A stretch of DNA of 51,198 bases from Deltaproteobacteria bacterium. GTDB lineage: Bacteria > Desulfobacterota > Binatia > UTPRO1. Of the stretch, positions 14,565 through 23,409 are shown one piece after another. Below the pieces are notes generated by a model that saw only the letters and a program-made list of their open reading frames with translations, did not search any database and had not been told where the DNA came from. Both the position numbers and the translations under genes were made by a program. The DNA is taken from contig JACQEO010000009.1 of the NCBI GenBank assembly GCA_016200545.1, positions 1 to 51,198 on the forward strand. Direction: 5' to 3'. Numbering within the stretch: position 1 is the stretch's first letter; each line of letters opens with the position of its first letter.

Positions 14565-16472
14565 TCAGTCCGCCTTGTCCGTGAACTGGCCCGGCGGACC
14601 GGCGGTGTCTCTCGATGCCGGTGCGTCGTAGGTCGCCTCCCAGCAGGTGCCGCTGCTGTTCTTCAGTTGCACGATGACCGGCTGCGCGAGCGGGAAGCTC
14701 GCGGGCATGTCGAGGTTCGCGCCCTTGCCGTGCACGGCGATTTTGGCGGTCCCGGGGATGAGGCCCGCCTTGAGGACGATCCTCGCGAGCCCGAGCGGCG
14801 TGAGATCGCGGTTGGTGTACGTGAAACCGCCCGTCTTCTCCCTCCAGCACGGCTTCGGGCGTGAGAGCTGGCAAAGGCCGCCCGCGGGCGCGGTTGCATG
14901 CATGATCAGGCTCGGCGCGCCGTCGTAGACGCAGAGCTCGTAGGTATCGGCCGACGGCGGATCGCCGAAATCCGACTTCGACGTCGGCGATCCTTTCAGC
15001 CACTTCCAATCGAGGACGCCCGGCCGGACGGGCGTCGAGGCCTTGAGTGTGAACAGCGCCCGCTGTGCCACCGCCGGCGTTCGGCAGCCGGTGTCCGGCG
15101 TCGTCCCGCACAAGGGGGTAGGCAGCGCCGTCGACGACGGCGTCGACGTTGCGGTCGGCAACGCGGTTGACGTCGCGGTCGCGGTGGCCGTCGGTGGCGG
15201 CGTCGCGGTGGCGATGAGCGTCGGCGTCACCGTCCGCGTCGGCGTGGCGGTCGGAGTCGCCGTTCTCGTGGGCGTCGACGTGGCCGTCACCGTCGGTGTC
15301 GCGGTGCGGGTCACCGTCGGCGTCGACGTCGGCGTGGCAGTGCGAGTCGCCGTCGGCGTCGACGTCGGCGTGGCAGTGCGAGTCGCCGTCGGCGTCGGTG
15401 TCGGCGTGGCGGTACGCGTCGGCGTGGCGGTACGGGTCGGTGTCGGCGTCGGTGTCGGATCCGCCGACGTGTGCCATCCGCTGTCGCGCAGCGCCGGGAG
15501 CGTCAGGCCGACATCGTGGAGGGGGCCGGTGTACGAGGGCTCCATCAGCTCGTTGGGGGTGACCGTGGTGTCAAAGTGCGACACCGACGATCCCGCCTGC
15601 TGCGGATTGGGCGCGTAGACGTGGACGTGACCGCTCGGTCCGACACCGCTCGTCAGCGAGCCGCTCGCCGCGACGACGAACGCGCCCGTCCAGTGCAGGT
15701 TGCCGGTATCGATGCTCGCGCTCACCCGCTCGCCGTTGGTCATCGCCGGGTAGAGCGTGCCGGTCGCGTGGTCCTCGAGCGAGCGCATGTACGCGTCGTC
15801 GAATCCGGAGAGCTTGGCGCCGGTCGAGAGGGTCACGAAGGTGGTGAAGCCGAGACCGTGTCCGAGCTCGTGCAGCACGATGGTGACGAAATCGATTTCT
15901 CCACCGGGCGGGCTGGCGTCGTAGCCGTAGTAGAATGTGCTGGGAAACGCGCAGGTAGTGCCGATCGCGCTGTTGAAGGTGGCGCTGATGTCGTCGACGC
16001 CGGGGTTCAGGTCGGTGCCGGCGAGACTGTTCGCGAGTGCCACCGCGTACCAGGTGCTCGCGACCGGCGCGCCGGCGAAATCGCGAAAAACGGATGTCGG
16101 CCCCGCCTGCCCGAGGATGGCGCTCGACGCGTTGCACGAGAGCGCCGTGAAGCTCGAGCCGACGCGGATCGTGACGCTACTATCGAGGAGCGCGCCCCAG
16201 ATGTCCGCCGCGTACTGCATCGCGTTCAGCCGCTGCGCGCCGAGCGTGGTGCCGGGATTGCCGCCGACGGGCGCCACTGGCGTGGGATCGTTCAGCCCTA
16301 CGCCGGCGCCGTCGAGGTCGATGATGGTGAGCGTCGCCGCGGCGTGCGCGCGAAGCGGAACCAGTGCGACGACGAGCGCCGCGACGACAGCTCGGACGAC
16401 GCGCCGGACCCGCATCGTCCGCGCGGCGCGATACGTGACGAGCTCGATGCGGTCGGTCGTGGCGGCGCTCAC
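14565..16472 (-). CDS. Secreted zincin-like protein with Thr-Pro repeat hinge and a conserved C-terminal domain
   Basis: Three parts are visible in the 635-residue frame. First, a signal peptide and a metalloprotease-like domain with HELGHGLGF at residues 201-209 (HExxH; the expected third ligand after GxxH is not in the usual place, Thr211). Second, residues about 336-456 are a low-complexity hinge of [17 protein letters not shown] repeats. Third, a C-terminal domain from ALFTLKAS to the end with paired Cys and Trp ([29 protein letters not shown]). The GTG at 16472 overlaps the stop of the upstream gene; ATG 16415 (residue 20) gives a cleaner signal peptide and may be the true start. Confidence 0.8.
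   Translation of the reverse strand: MSAATTDRIELVTYRAARTMRVRRVVRAVVAALVVALVPLRAHAAATLTIIDLDGAGVGLNDPTPVAPVGGNPGTTLGAQRLNAMQYAADIWGALLDSSVTIRVGSSFTALSCNASSAILGQAGPTSVFRDFAGAPVASTWYAVALANSLAGTDLNPGVDDISATFNSAIGTTCAFPSTFYYGYDASPPGGEIDFVTIVLHELGHGLGFTTFVTLSTGAKLSGFDDAYMRSLEDHATGTLYPAMTNGERVSASIDTGNLHWTGAFVVAASGSLTSGVGPSGHVHVYAPNPQQAGSSVSHFDTTVTPNELMEPSYTGPLHDVGLTLPALRDSGWHTSADPTPTPTPTRTATPTRTATPTPTPTATRTATPTSTPTATRTATPTSTPTVTRTATPTVTATSTPTRTATPTATPTRTVTPTLIATATPPPTATATATSTALPTATSTPSSTALPTPLCGTTPDTGCRTPAVAQRALFTLKASTPVRPGVLDWKWLKGSPTSKSDFGDPPSADTYELCVYDGAPSLIMHATAPAGGLCQLSRPKPCWREKTGGFTYTNRDLTPLGLARIVLKAGLIPGTAKIAVHGKGANLDMPASFPLAQPVIVQLKNSSGTCWEATYDAPASRDTAGPPGQFTDKAD
15315..15386 (-). repeat. 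Perfect 36-bp tandem duplication inside the Thr-Pro hinge
   Basis: Positions 15315-15350 and 15351-15386 are identical 36-mers (12 codons each) within a wider degenerate GTCGGCGT repeat tract covering about 15121-15466. Twelve-codon units keep the frame, so unit gain or loss would change hinge length without breaking the protein. Seen directly in the sequence. Confidence 0.9.
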
Positions 16473-16873
16473 CGCGGCGCGTCCGCGGAGGAACGGCAGC
16501 GCGTGCCGACCCGCCCGCCGTCGTCGACCGTCGCCGTGATCGCGGACTGGAAACTCCCGCGCAGGTCGATCATGACGCCGCCGGCGCCGCTCGTGCCCGG
16601 CGTCTCGACGAGAGTCTCCGCCGCCGCGCCGAGCGCGCGCGTCGCGGCCGAGAGCGTGGCGCCGGCCGGCGGTGCGATGAACGCGCCGGTCGCGGGATCG
16701 CGGTAGACGCGCATACCGGGCTGCGACGCGCCCGCCACGGCCGCGCCGCCGTCGAGCGCGGGTGCTTCACCCGCATCGCCGGCGCCGGCGGACGCCGCGA
16801 TGAGAAGCGTCGCCGTGAGCGCCAGCGTCGCCAGCAGGTGACGACTCGTGGCGGACGCCGCGACAGTTCGCAT
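16469..16873 (-). CDS. Small secreted protein with a VYRDPATG motif
   Basis: A 134-residue protein with a signal peptide ([20 protein letters not shown]) followed by an Ala/Gly-rich stretch and [19 protein letters not shown]. This last motif resembles the short conserved segment of secreted 'post-PEP-CTERM-1'-type proteins; I recognise the pattern but not a function. The ATG at 16873 was chosen because it starts the signal peptide; a longer frame from 17038 has no coding character. Its stop overlaps the GTG start of the zincin gene (GTGA), so the two are likely co-translated. Confidence 0.65.
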   Translation of the reverse strand: MRTVAASATSRHLLATLALTATLLIAASAGAGDAGEAPALDGGAAVAGASQPGMRVYRDPATGAFIAPPAGATLSAATRALGAAAETLVETPGTSGAGGVMIDLRGSFQSAITATVDDGGRVGTRCRSSADAPR

Positions 16874-17059
16874 GGTGCTCGTTTCGCTCACCCCTTCAAG
16901 AAAAGATCGGCGGCGTCGATGCGAAACTTGAACAGCGCGCGGCACGAGTCCGCTCGCTGTGCGGCGCGACGGTGACGTGCGCAAGCCGCGAAGCAAAGCG
17001 CGCTGCATCACGCGCGGCGCTGGCCTCGGCTGTCGCATCCGCTATGCTCTTCCGTCACC

Positions 17060-17989
17060 ATGTCCGCTCCGATCATCGAAGTGGCCGGTCTCCGCAAGCG
17101 CTACGGCACGTCCGAGGTGGTGTGCGGCGTCGACTTCACCGTCGAGGCGAGCGAGTGCTTCGGCCTCCTCGGCCCGAACGGCGCCGGCAAGACGACGACC
17201 ATTCGGATGATCACCTGTTTCTCGCCGATGACCGCCGGCCGCCTGCGCGTGTTCGGCTTACCCGTCGAGCCCGTCAACTACCGCGCGATCAAGGCGCGTC
17301 TCGGTCTCGCACCGCAGGAGGAGAACCTCGATCCCGACTTGAGCGTGGAGATGAACCTGCTCGTCTACGCGAGCTACTTCGGGATCGCGCGCGCCGAGGC
17401 GCGTGCGCGCGTGCGCGAGCTGCTGGCGTTCGCGGCGTTGACGGAGAAGGCGACGGCGCGCATCGGCACGCTCTCCGGCGGGATGAAACGCCGGCTCGTG
17501 CTGGCGCGCGCGCTCGTCAACCGCCCCGAGCTCCTGGTGCTCGACGAGCCGACCACCGGCCTCGATCCGCAGGCTCGGCATCTCGTCTGGGAACGCCTGC
17601 GCGAGCTGAAGCGCAGCGGCGTCGCCATGCTGCTCACCACTCACTACATGGAAGAGGCGGCGCAGCTCTGCGATCGTCTCGTCGTCATGGACCACGGTCG
17701 CATCGTTACCGAGGGCGCGCCGGCCGCGCTCATCGAGCGCCACGTCGGGCGTGAGGTCATCGAGGTCGCGACCGGCGACGACCCGGCGCGGCGGGCGCGC
17801 GTGCTCGAGCTCGTGCGGCCGCACGGCGGCCGCGTCGAGGCGCTCGCCGACGCCGTGGTGATTCACACCAACGGCGCCGTCGACGTGCGCGGGATGCTGG
17901 CCGCGCTCGCCGGCGAGGAGCTGGTGCATCGTCGCGCCACGCTCGAGGACGTCTTCTTGACGCTCACCGGTCGCGAGCTGCGCGAATGA
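17060..17989 (+). CDS. ABC-2 type transporter ATP-binding protein
   Basis: A 309-residue ATPase with Walker A GPNGAGKTTTI, signature LSGGMKRRLVLARAL, Walker B ELLVLDEPTTGLDPQ and switch His in LLTTHYMEEA. The C-terminal extension (about residues 225-309, ending LEDVFLTLTGREL) is that of the NodI/DrrA/CcmA-like exporter ATPases. With the permease directly downstream (ATGA overlap) it forms an exporter, possibly for a lipid-linked or hydrophobic compound. TATGCT at 17043-17048 could be a -10 element but lies close to the ATG, so it is weak. Substrate not predictable. Confidence 0.93.
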   Translation: MSAPIIEVAGLRKRYGTSEVVCGVDFTVEASECFGLLGPNGAGKTTTIRMITCFSPMTAGRLRVFGLPVEPVNYRAIKARLGLAPQEENLDPDLSVEMNLLVYASYFGIARAEARARVRELLAFAALTEKATARIGTLSGGMKRRLVLARALVNRPELLVLDEPTTGLDPQARHLVWERLRELKRSGVAMLLTTHYMEEAAQLCDRLVVMDHGRIVTEGAPAALIERHVGREVIEVATGDDPARRARVLELVRPHGGRVEALADAVVIHTNGAVDVRGMLAALAGEELVHRRATLEDVFLTLTGRELRE

Positions 17990-18783
17990 GCGTCGCGACG
18001 CATCCGACGGCCCGGCGCGCGACCCTCGGTCTCTTCGCCGGCGCTTTCCGCGTCTGGCGGCGCGACATGGAGAGCTGGCGAAAGTATTACCGCTCGTCGC
18101 TCGTCGGCGCCCTCGGCGAGCCCATCTTGTCGCTGATCGCGATCGGCTACGGCCTCGGCAAGTTCGTCGATCTCGGCGGCGTAAGCTACGCCGAGTTCCT
18201 GGCGCCGGGGATCCTCGCGTCGGCGGCAATGAACGCCGCGAGCTTCGAGGCGACCTTCGGCTCGTTCACGCGCATGACCGAACAGAAGACCTACGACGCC
18301 ATCCTCGCGACGCCGATCGGTATCCGCGAGCTGGTCGCCGGCGACGTCCTGTGGGCGGCCTCCAAGTCGCTGCTCTCGAGTGTCGCCGTGCTGGTGGTCG
18401 CGACGTGCGCCGGGCTGGTGCACAGCGCCTGGGCGCTGGTCCTGCCGGCGGTGGCGCTCCTGATCGGCGTCGTCTTCGGCGCCATGGGGCTGGTCGTCGC
18501 GTCGCGTGCCCAGGCGTACGACTTCTTCACCTACTACTTCACGCTGGTGATCACCGTCATGTACCTCTTCTCCGGCGTCTTCTTCCCGATCGAGAGCCTG
18601 CCGGCGTGGGCGCGTGCGGTCGCCTGGGGCATGCCGCTCACGCACGCGGTCACGATCGTTCGTGCGTGCATGGCGGGACGGGTGGGGCCGGTGCTCCTCG
18701 TCCACGTCGGCGTCCTCGTCGTGATGATCGGGCTCGCCTACGCGATGGCGGTGCGTTGGGTGGGACGGCGCCTGATCGCGTGA
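17986..18783 (+). CDS. ABC-2 type transporter permease (NodJ/DrrB-like)
   Basis: A 265-residue membrane protein with six helices. It shows the family pattern: KYYRSSLVGALGEPILSLIAIGYGLG, then MTEQKTYDAILATPIGIRELVAGD (the conserved amphipathic element), VMYLFSGVFFPIESLPAWAR and PLTHAVTIVRA. The start overlaps the ATPase stop by 4 bases (ATGA), and the stop overlaps the GTG start of the ABC1 kinase gene (GTGA), so the three genes are translationally coupled. It is the membrane partner of the ATPase upstream. Confidence 0.93.
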   Translation: MSVATHPTARRATLGLFAGAFRVWRRDMESWRKYYRSSLVGALGEPILSLIAIGYGLGKFVDLGGVSYAEFLAPGILASAAMNAASFEATFGSFTRMTEQKTYDAILATPIGIRELVAGDVLWAASKSLLSSVAVLVVATCAGLVHSAWALVLPAVALLIGVVFGAMGLVVASRAQAYDFFTYYFTLVITVMYLFSGVFFPIESLPAWARAVAWGMPLTHAVTIVRACMAGRVGPVLLVHVGVLVVMIGLAYAMAVRWVGRRLIA

Positions 18784-20132
18784 GCGGCCACGTGGAGAGG
18801 GCGCGCCGACGGGTGCCGGGTGGCCGGCGGCGCTTCCTCGCGGAAGCGGCGGTGGTCGCGCGCGTCTACGCCGGGTACAAAGCGATTCAGCTCGCGCACC
18901 GCCTCGGCGACCGCCGGACGGCCGCGCGCCTCGAACGGCATCACCGACGGAGCGCGGAGGCGATCCGCCGCCTCGCGGTACGGCTCGAGGGCCTGCCGAT
19001 CAAGGTGTGCCAGTTCCTCGGCTCGCGCGCCGACGTCTTGCCGGAGGCGTACGTCGAGGTGCTGTCGACGTTGCAAGACCGCGTGCCGCCGCGGCCGCTC
19101 GCCGCGTTCATGCCGATGCTGCGCGCCGAGCTCGGGCGCGCGCCCGACGAGGTCTTCGCCGAGCTCGACGCGATTCCGCTCGCGGCGGCGTCGCTGGCGC
19201 AGGTGCACCGCGGCCGCCTGCGCGACGGTCGCGAGGTGGCGGTGAAGATCCAGTATCCGGACATCGCCGCGCTCGTCGCCGTCGACCTCCGCAACTTTGC
19301 CTTCTTGGTGCGCGTCCTCGCGCGCCTCGAGCGCGACCTCGACTTCCAGGTCCTCATCGAAGAGGTCGAGAAATACGTGCCGCTCGAGCTCGACTTCGTC
19401 CACGAGGCGGCGAACGCCGCGCGCATGCGGGCGAGCCTCGCGGGTCGCGCCGACGTCCTGGTGCCGGCGGTGGTCTCCGAGTTCAGCACGGATCGTATTC
19501 TCGTGATGGACTACACGCCCGGCGTCCGCGTCACCGACGTCGAGGGTCTGCGTGCGCTCGGCGCCGATCCCGCCGACATCGCACGGCGCCTGATCGACGT
19601 CTTCTGCGAGCAGATCCTGGTGCACGGCTTCTTCCATGCCGACCCGCATCCCGGGAACATCCTCGTGCAGCCCGGGCCGCGTCTCGTGCTCCTCGACTTC
19701 GGCCTCGCGAAGGCCCTGCCGCCGGCGTTCCGCGCCGGTATCGCGCGCCTCACCGGCGCGATCGTCTCGGGCGACCGCGCCGCCGTCGGCGCGGCGTTCC
19801 GCGCGCTCGGATTTCGCACCCGTGACGCCTCGGACGAGAGCCTGTGGTACCTCGGCGAGGCGTTTCTCGGCTGGGCGATCCGCAACCGCCGCTCCTACGC
19901 TGACCCGGCGATGATCGCGCGCTTCGGCGCCGACATGCCGCGCATCATGCGCGCCAACCCGGTCGTCGAGGTCCCGAGCGACGTACTGCTGGTGGGGCGC
20001 GTCCTCGGCCTGCTTTCCGGCATCGGCAAGCAGCTCGGCTCGCAGGTCGACATCGCGGCGACCTTGCTGCCGTATCTCGCCGCGGCCGGCGCGTCGTCGA
20101 GCGGCGCGGACGCCGAGGTCGCGCGTAGCTGA
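18780..20132 (+). CDS. ABC1 atypical kinase family protein (UbiB/AarF-like)
   Basis: A 450-residue protein from a GTG overlapping the permease stop. Family motifs are clear: the N-terminal KVCQFLGSRADVLPEAY (variant of the KxGQ motif), AAASLAQVHRGRL, VAVKIQYPDI with the kinase lysine, EKYVPLELDFVHEAANA, FHADPHPGNILV and LVLLDFGLAKAL. UbiB-like proteins act in ubiquinone or isoprenoid lipid handling, probably by ATP-driven extraction. The KxGQ glutamine is kept (CQF) but the preceding residue is Val-Cys. Its coupling to an ABC-2 exporter suggests lipid or prenyl-quinone trafficking; this is inference. Confidence 0.9.
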   Translation: MSGHVERARRRVPGGRRRFLAEAAVVARVYAGYKAIQLAHRLGDRRTAARLERHHRRSAEAIRRLAVRLEGLPIKVCQFLGSRADVLPEAYVEVLSTLQDRVPPRPLAAFMPMLRAELGRAPDEVFAELDAIPLAAASLAQVHRGRLRDGREVAVKIQYPDIAALVAVDLRNFAFLVRVLARLERDLDFQVLIEEVEKYVPLELDFVHEAANAARMRASLAGRADVLVPAVVSEFSTDRILVMDYTPGVRVTDVEGLRALGADPADIARRLIDVFCEQILVHGFFHADPHPGNILVQPGPRLVLLDFGLAKALPPAFRAGIARLTGAIVSGDRAAVGAAFRALGFRTRDASDESLWYLGEAFLGWAIRNRRSYADPAMIARFGADMPRIMRANPVVEVPSDVLLVGRVLGLLSGIGKQLGSQVDIAATLLPYLAAAGASSSGADAEVARS

Positions 20133-20167
20133 TCGATTCGCTGTGCTCGTCAGTGGTCCTTGACTGT

Positions 20168-20196
20168 ACGTTCAGAATAATCTAAACGTTCGGAAT
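20168..20196 (+). promoter_or_regulatory. Two TTCNGAA palindromes upstream of the GbsR/MarR-like gene
   Basis: TTCAGAA at 20171-20177 and TTCGGAA at 20189-20195 are each palindromic and stand 18 bases apart inside longer direct repeats (ACGTTCAGAAT and ACGTTCGGAAT). They lie 27-50 bases before the start of a winged-helix regulator, next to a TTGACT (20160-20165). This is a plausible autoregulatory operator and promoter; the assignment is by position and symmetry only. Confidence 0.45.
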
Positions 20197-20221
20197 AGAC
20201 AGGATATGGAGGGAGCGCGAG

Positions 20222-20776
20222 ATGGAACGGACGACGGCGATCTTCGTCGATGGGATCGGGGCGGCGGCCGGGACTTCGGGCGTGTTCTCGCAGCTCCAGG
20301 GCCGCATCTTCGCGCTGCTCTATCTCCAGAGCACGGCGCTGCCGCTCGAGGACATCGCCGCCGAGCTCCAGCAGAGCAAGAGCAACATCTCGGTCAACAT
20401 CCGCGGCCTGATCGAGTGGCATCTGGTGCGCCGCATGCCGATCGCGGGCTCGCGCAAGGATCACTACGAGGCGGCGACCAACTTCTGGCGGGTGATGCAG
20501 GAGGTCATGGAGCGCCGCTTCCGCTGGACGGTCCGCCAGGTGCTCGCGACCGTCGGCGAGACCGAGCGCGCCGCCGCCGCGGCTCCATCCCGGGGCCAGG
20601 ACGCCGGAAGGCGCGAGACGGCGACCTTTATTGCCACCAGGCTCGCGGCGCTCCGGTTCTTCTTCAATGCCGTCGACGGCGCCATCGGTGCGTTCACCCA
20701 GGGCAAGCCCGTCGACGTCGAGACGCTGCAGAACGTGATCCCGTTTGCGCCAGCGCAGCCGCAGCGGCGGCGGTGA
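20222..20776 (+). CDS. GbsR/MarR-like winged-helix transcriptional regulator
   Basis: A 184-residue protein with a winged-helix domain: GRIFALLYLQSTALPLEDIAAELQ, then KSNISVNIRGLIEWHLVRRM (recognition helix) and SRKDHYEAATNFW (wing), followed by a helical effector or dimer region. This matches GbsR-type regulators, which in known cases control osmoprotectant or envelope genes. GGAGGGAGC at 20208-20216 is a good ribosome site. The NnrU-like gene starts 29 bases after its stop and is probably co-transcribed. Confidence 0.85.
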   Translation: MERTTAIFVDGIGAAAGTSGVFSQLQGRIFALLYLQSTALPLEDIAAELQQSKSNISVNIRGLIEWHLVRRMPIAGSRKDHYEAATNFWRVMQEVMERRFRWTVRQVLATVGETERAAAAAPSRGQDAGRRETATFIATRLAALRFFFNAVDGAIGAFTQGKPVDVETLQNVIPFAPAQPQRRR

Positions 20777-20804
20777 GGGCGCGGTCCGGAAAGGAGAGTC
20801 GCAG

Positions 20805-22025
20805 ATGAAGCCGGCCCTGATGATGACGTTACTGTGCACGCTCTTCGTGGGGACGCACATCGGTCTCGCGACGCGGCGGGTGCGCGCCGTGCTGGTCGCT
20901 CGCCTCGGCGAGGCGGGCTTCATGGTGTTCTTCTCGTTCGTCGCGGCCGCATCGTTCTCCGTACTCGTCTCCTTCTACGCGGCGCATCGCTTCGAGGGCG
21001 TTGCCGGCGTAGCGCTGGCCGGTGTGCCCGCGGCGCACGCCTTCCTGATGGGGGCGATCGTGCTCGGAGTGGTTTTGACGGTCGCGGGCCTGGTGAGCTA
21101 TCCCGCGTCGCCGTACGATCTCTTTCGGCCGGCGACCCCGGCGCCACGTGGGGTCGAGCGCATCACGCGGCACCCGTTCTTCGCGGGCGTCGCGCTCTTC
21201 GCCGTGGCGCATGCGCTGCTCGCGACGCGGCTGATCGGGACGATCTTCTTCGGCGGGCTCGCCTTCCTCGCCATCGCCGGCCCGCGCTACCAGGACGCGA
21301 AGCTGCTGGCGCGTCGGGGGCAGCCGTTCGCCGACCATCTCGCGACCACGTCGTTCGTTCCGTTTGTCGCCATCCTCGCCGGGCGGCAGCGGATGGCGTG
21401 GCGCGATCTGCCGCTCGCTGCACTGGCGGGCGGGCTCGTGCTGGCCGTGATCCTGCGCACGGTTCATGGCTCCATCCTCGCGTACGGCGGCGTTTTCGTG
21501 ATCACTTCCGGTCTCGTCGCCTTTATCGCAACGCTTCCGAGCTGGTGGCGCGCGCGACGCGCCTCGCGATCGGTTTCGCCGCCCGCGGTCTCCGTGCGCC
21601 CGGTGCTGACCGAGCCGGTGTCACGGCGTCGCGCGCTTGCCTGTGCGGGCGCGATGCTGCTCGGCTACGTCGGCCTCGTGCACGAGGTGGTCGGCGCGAC
21701 GCTCTACCCCGACGGGCCGGCGTCGTTCGGCGGTCCGCTCGGCTGGCACGTCGCGGGGCTCAGCCTCGTGGCACTGGGCATGCTTCTGATCGCCGGCACG
21801 CTCGGGGTGGCGCGAGTCCCCGTCGTGCCGCTCGCGGCCATCGCCGGCGTGGGCGGTGCGCTCGTAGTCCTGGGAGAGGCAGTCGCGCACCACGGGTTTC
21901 ACTTCTTCGCCTTCACGATAGTGCTCGCCGGCGCGCTGATCGTGGTCGCGGCGCGCGAGGGCAACCGACCCGGGGCGCGTCACATCGACGCGAGACAGAA
22001 GGCGGTCGTCGAGCTTACGGTGTGA
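20805..22025 (+). CDS. NnrU-like integral membrane protein
   Basis: A 406-residue protein with about ten hydrophobic segments. The N-terminal half contains ITRHPFFAGVALFAVAHALLA and GPRYQDAKLLARRGQPF, the hallmark stretches of NnrU-family (isoprenylcysteine methyltransferase-like) membrane proteins. The C-terminal half adds five further helices, so it is longer than typical NnrU (about 190-230). AAGGAG at 20790-20795 supports the ATG at 20805. It follows the GbsR-like regulator closely and is the likely regulated gene. NnrU family members are tied to denitrification or isomerase-like activity; the role here is unknown. Confidence 0.75.
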   Translation: MKPALMMTLLCTLFVGTHIGLATRRVRAVLVARLGEAGFMVFFSFVAAASFSVLVSFYAAHRFEGVAGVALAGVPAAHAFLMGAIVLGVVLTVAGLVSYPASPYDLFRPATPAPRGVERITRHPFFAGVALFAVAHALLATRLIGTIFFGGLAFLAIAGPRYQDAKLLARRGQPFADHLATTSFVPFVAILAGRQRMAWRDLPLAALAGGLVLAVILRTVHGSILAYGGVFVITSGLVAFIATLPSWWRARRASRSVSPPAVSVRPVLTEPVSRRRALACAGAMLLGYVGLVHEVVGATLYPDGPASFGGPLGWHVAGLSLVALGMLLIAGTLGVARVPVVPLAAIAGVGGALVVLGEAVAHHGFHFFAFTIVLAGALIVVAAREGNRPGARHIDARQKAVVELTV

Positions 22026-22083
22026 CCTGGGCACGTGGCTCGCCCGAGCGTATGGTGGCGTCTCCACTGGAGCGCATAGGCTC

Positions 22084-22874
22084 GTGACCGATTCTCCCCC
22101 TGGACGGTTCTACTTTTGGGGCCTGCGCGCCCTGCACCTCGGGCCGGGTATGCCGGCCGCCGTCCACGCTCACCACGCGGTGCAGGTCTGTATCCCGTTG
22201 TCCGGCACCGTACGGCTGCGGACCGGGTCGTGCGCGCGATGGCGGAAGTACGACGGCGCGGTGATCGCGTCTGATCAGCCCCACGAAAGTGACGTAGCGG
22301 TACCCTTGCTCGCCTCCCTCTGGCTCGACCCCGACACCACGGAAGCCCGACGGCTGGTAGAGGTGCGGGGCGCGCCGCTCGCATCCATCGAGCCATCGAA
22401 GCTGGCCGCGATCGTTCCGCGGCTTCTCGAGGGTTGGCATGAGTGTCACAGCTCCGAGCGAGCCGCAGCGCTCATGGACGAGGTCGTCCAGATCCTGGCG
22501 CGCCACACGATCATCCGCGCCCGCCGATCGACCAGCGGGTGGCACGTGTGCTGGAGATCCAGGCTTCGGCGCCGGGACGACGAGTGTCGCTGGCAACCGC
22601 TGCGGCTGCGGTCTCGCTCTCTCCGAGCCGACTGGCCCATCTCTTCACGCCCGCGGTCGGCATTCCCCCGCGGCGGTATCTGCTTTGGTTGCGTCTACGT
22701 GAAGCATTGCGGGAGATGGCCCACGGTGTGACGGTTACCCAGGCCGCCCACGCCGCCGGCTTCGCCGACGCACCCCACTTCGACCGCACCTTCCGGCAAA
22801 TGCTCGGCTTCACGCCATCCGCCGCCCTACGGCTCAGCAGGTTCGTTCAAGACGGGTCTGCGCGACGCGCATAA
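22084..22874 (+). pseudogene. AraC-family transcriptional regulator with a frameshift
   Basis: The first frame starts with GTG at 22084 and encodes a cupin-like sensor domain (HAHHAVQVCIPLSGTVRLR) up to MDEVVQILARHTIIRA. The AraC DNA-binding domain continues one frame away from about 22520: PPIDQRVARVLEIQ, SLSPSRLAHLFTPAVGIPPRRY, then VTQAAHAAGFADAPHFDRTF. Loss of one base near 22515-22535 explains both parts. A repaired product would be about 263 residues. It is either recently inactivated or an assembly error. It precedes a small membrane protein gene that it may control. Confidence 0.8.
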
Positions 22875-22892
22875 CCTCCTCCGCCAAGGAGG
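22875..22892 (+). promoter_or_regulatory. Hairpin masking the Shine-Dalgarno of the membrane protein gene
   Basis: CCTCCT at 22875-22880 is perfectly complementary to AGGAGG at 22887-22892 with a six-base loop. AGGAGG is the ribosome site of the gene starting at 22900. The structure would block initiation unless opened, for example by ribosomes finishing the AraC gene, which stops at 22872-22874. Seen in sequence; function inferred. Confidence 0.45.
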
Positions 22893-22899
22893 GGATCCG

Positions 22900-23409
22900 A
22901 TGAAAGATTCTCATGCGGCTGGAACCCCGCTGTTGTGGGGGGCCATCATCGCACTGACCGTCATCGCCCACTTCACGCTCGCAGCAGAGTCGCTCCGCCT
23001 CGGCGTTCTGCGCGGCATCCTGATTCTACTGGCGGCAGGTGAGGGCTTGGGTGGTAGCTTTGGGGTATTCCGCCCACGATGGTTCGCCGAACGGAACGGA
23101 CGGCCCTATGATCCCGCTTACCACGGTGTGTCGCAGAACTTCGGCTTCTACAACCTCACCTTTGCGCTGCTCTTCGCTCTCGCCGCGTGTGACCCCGAGA
23201 GGAGCACAACCGTCCTAGCGGTCGCCATTGCGCTCTACACGATCCACGGGGTGACGCACGTCCTTCGATACTTCGGATTGTACTATGGAGGCGGGACACC
23301 GATCCCGACGCGCGCGCAGCAGCTCGAGATGCGGGACGGCTTGACGCTCCTTGCCGGGGCAACCGGCATGGCTCTATTTTTCCGTAGCGGTTTGCCTCGC
23401 CCAGGCTAG
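22900..23409 (+). CDS. Small integral membrane protein of unknown function
   Basis: A 169-residue protein with four or five hydrophobic helices (about residues 10-30, 32-52, 83-97, 104-124 and 146-163). The loop after the second helix contains RPRWFAERNGRPYDPAYHGVSQ, and the next-to-last loop has HVLRYFGLYYGGG. I do not recognise a named family. A strong AGGAGGGG precedes the ATG. Located directly after an AraC-type regulator, it may be that regulator's target. Its stop (23407-23409) overlaps the stop of the convergent sulfotransferase gene inside a GCTAGC palindrome. Confidence 0.7.
   Translation: MKDSHAAGTPLLWGAIIALTVIAHFTLAAESLRLGVLRGILILLAAGEGLGGSFGVFRPRWFAERNGRPYDPAYHGVSQNFGFYNLTFALLFALAACDPERSTTVLAVAIALYTIHGVTHVLRYFGLYYGGGTPIPTRAQQLEMRDGLTLLAGATGMALFFRSGLPRPG

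Noticed and set aside
15121..15466. Repeat tract that could be mistaken for a CRISPR array
   Set aside because: The units are short, contiguous and in frame with the Thr-Pro hinge of the zincin; there are no spacers and no cas genes.
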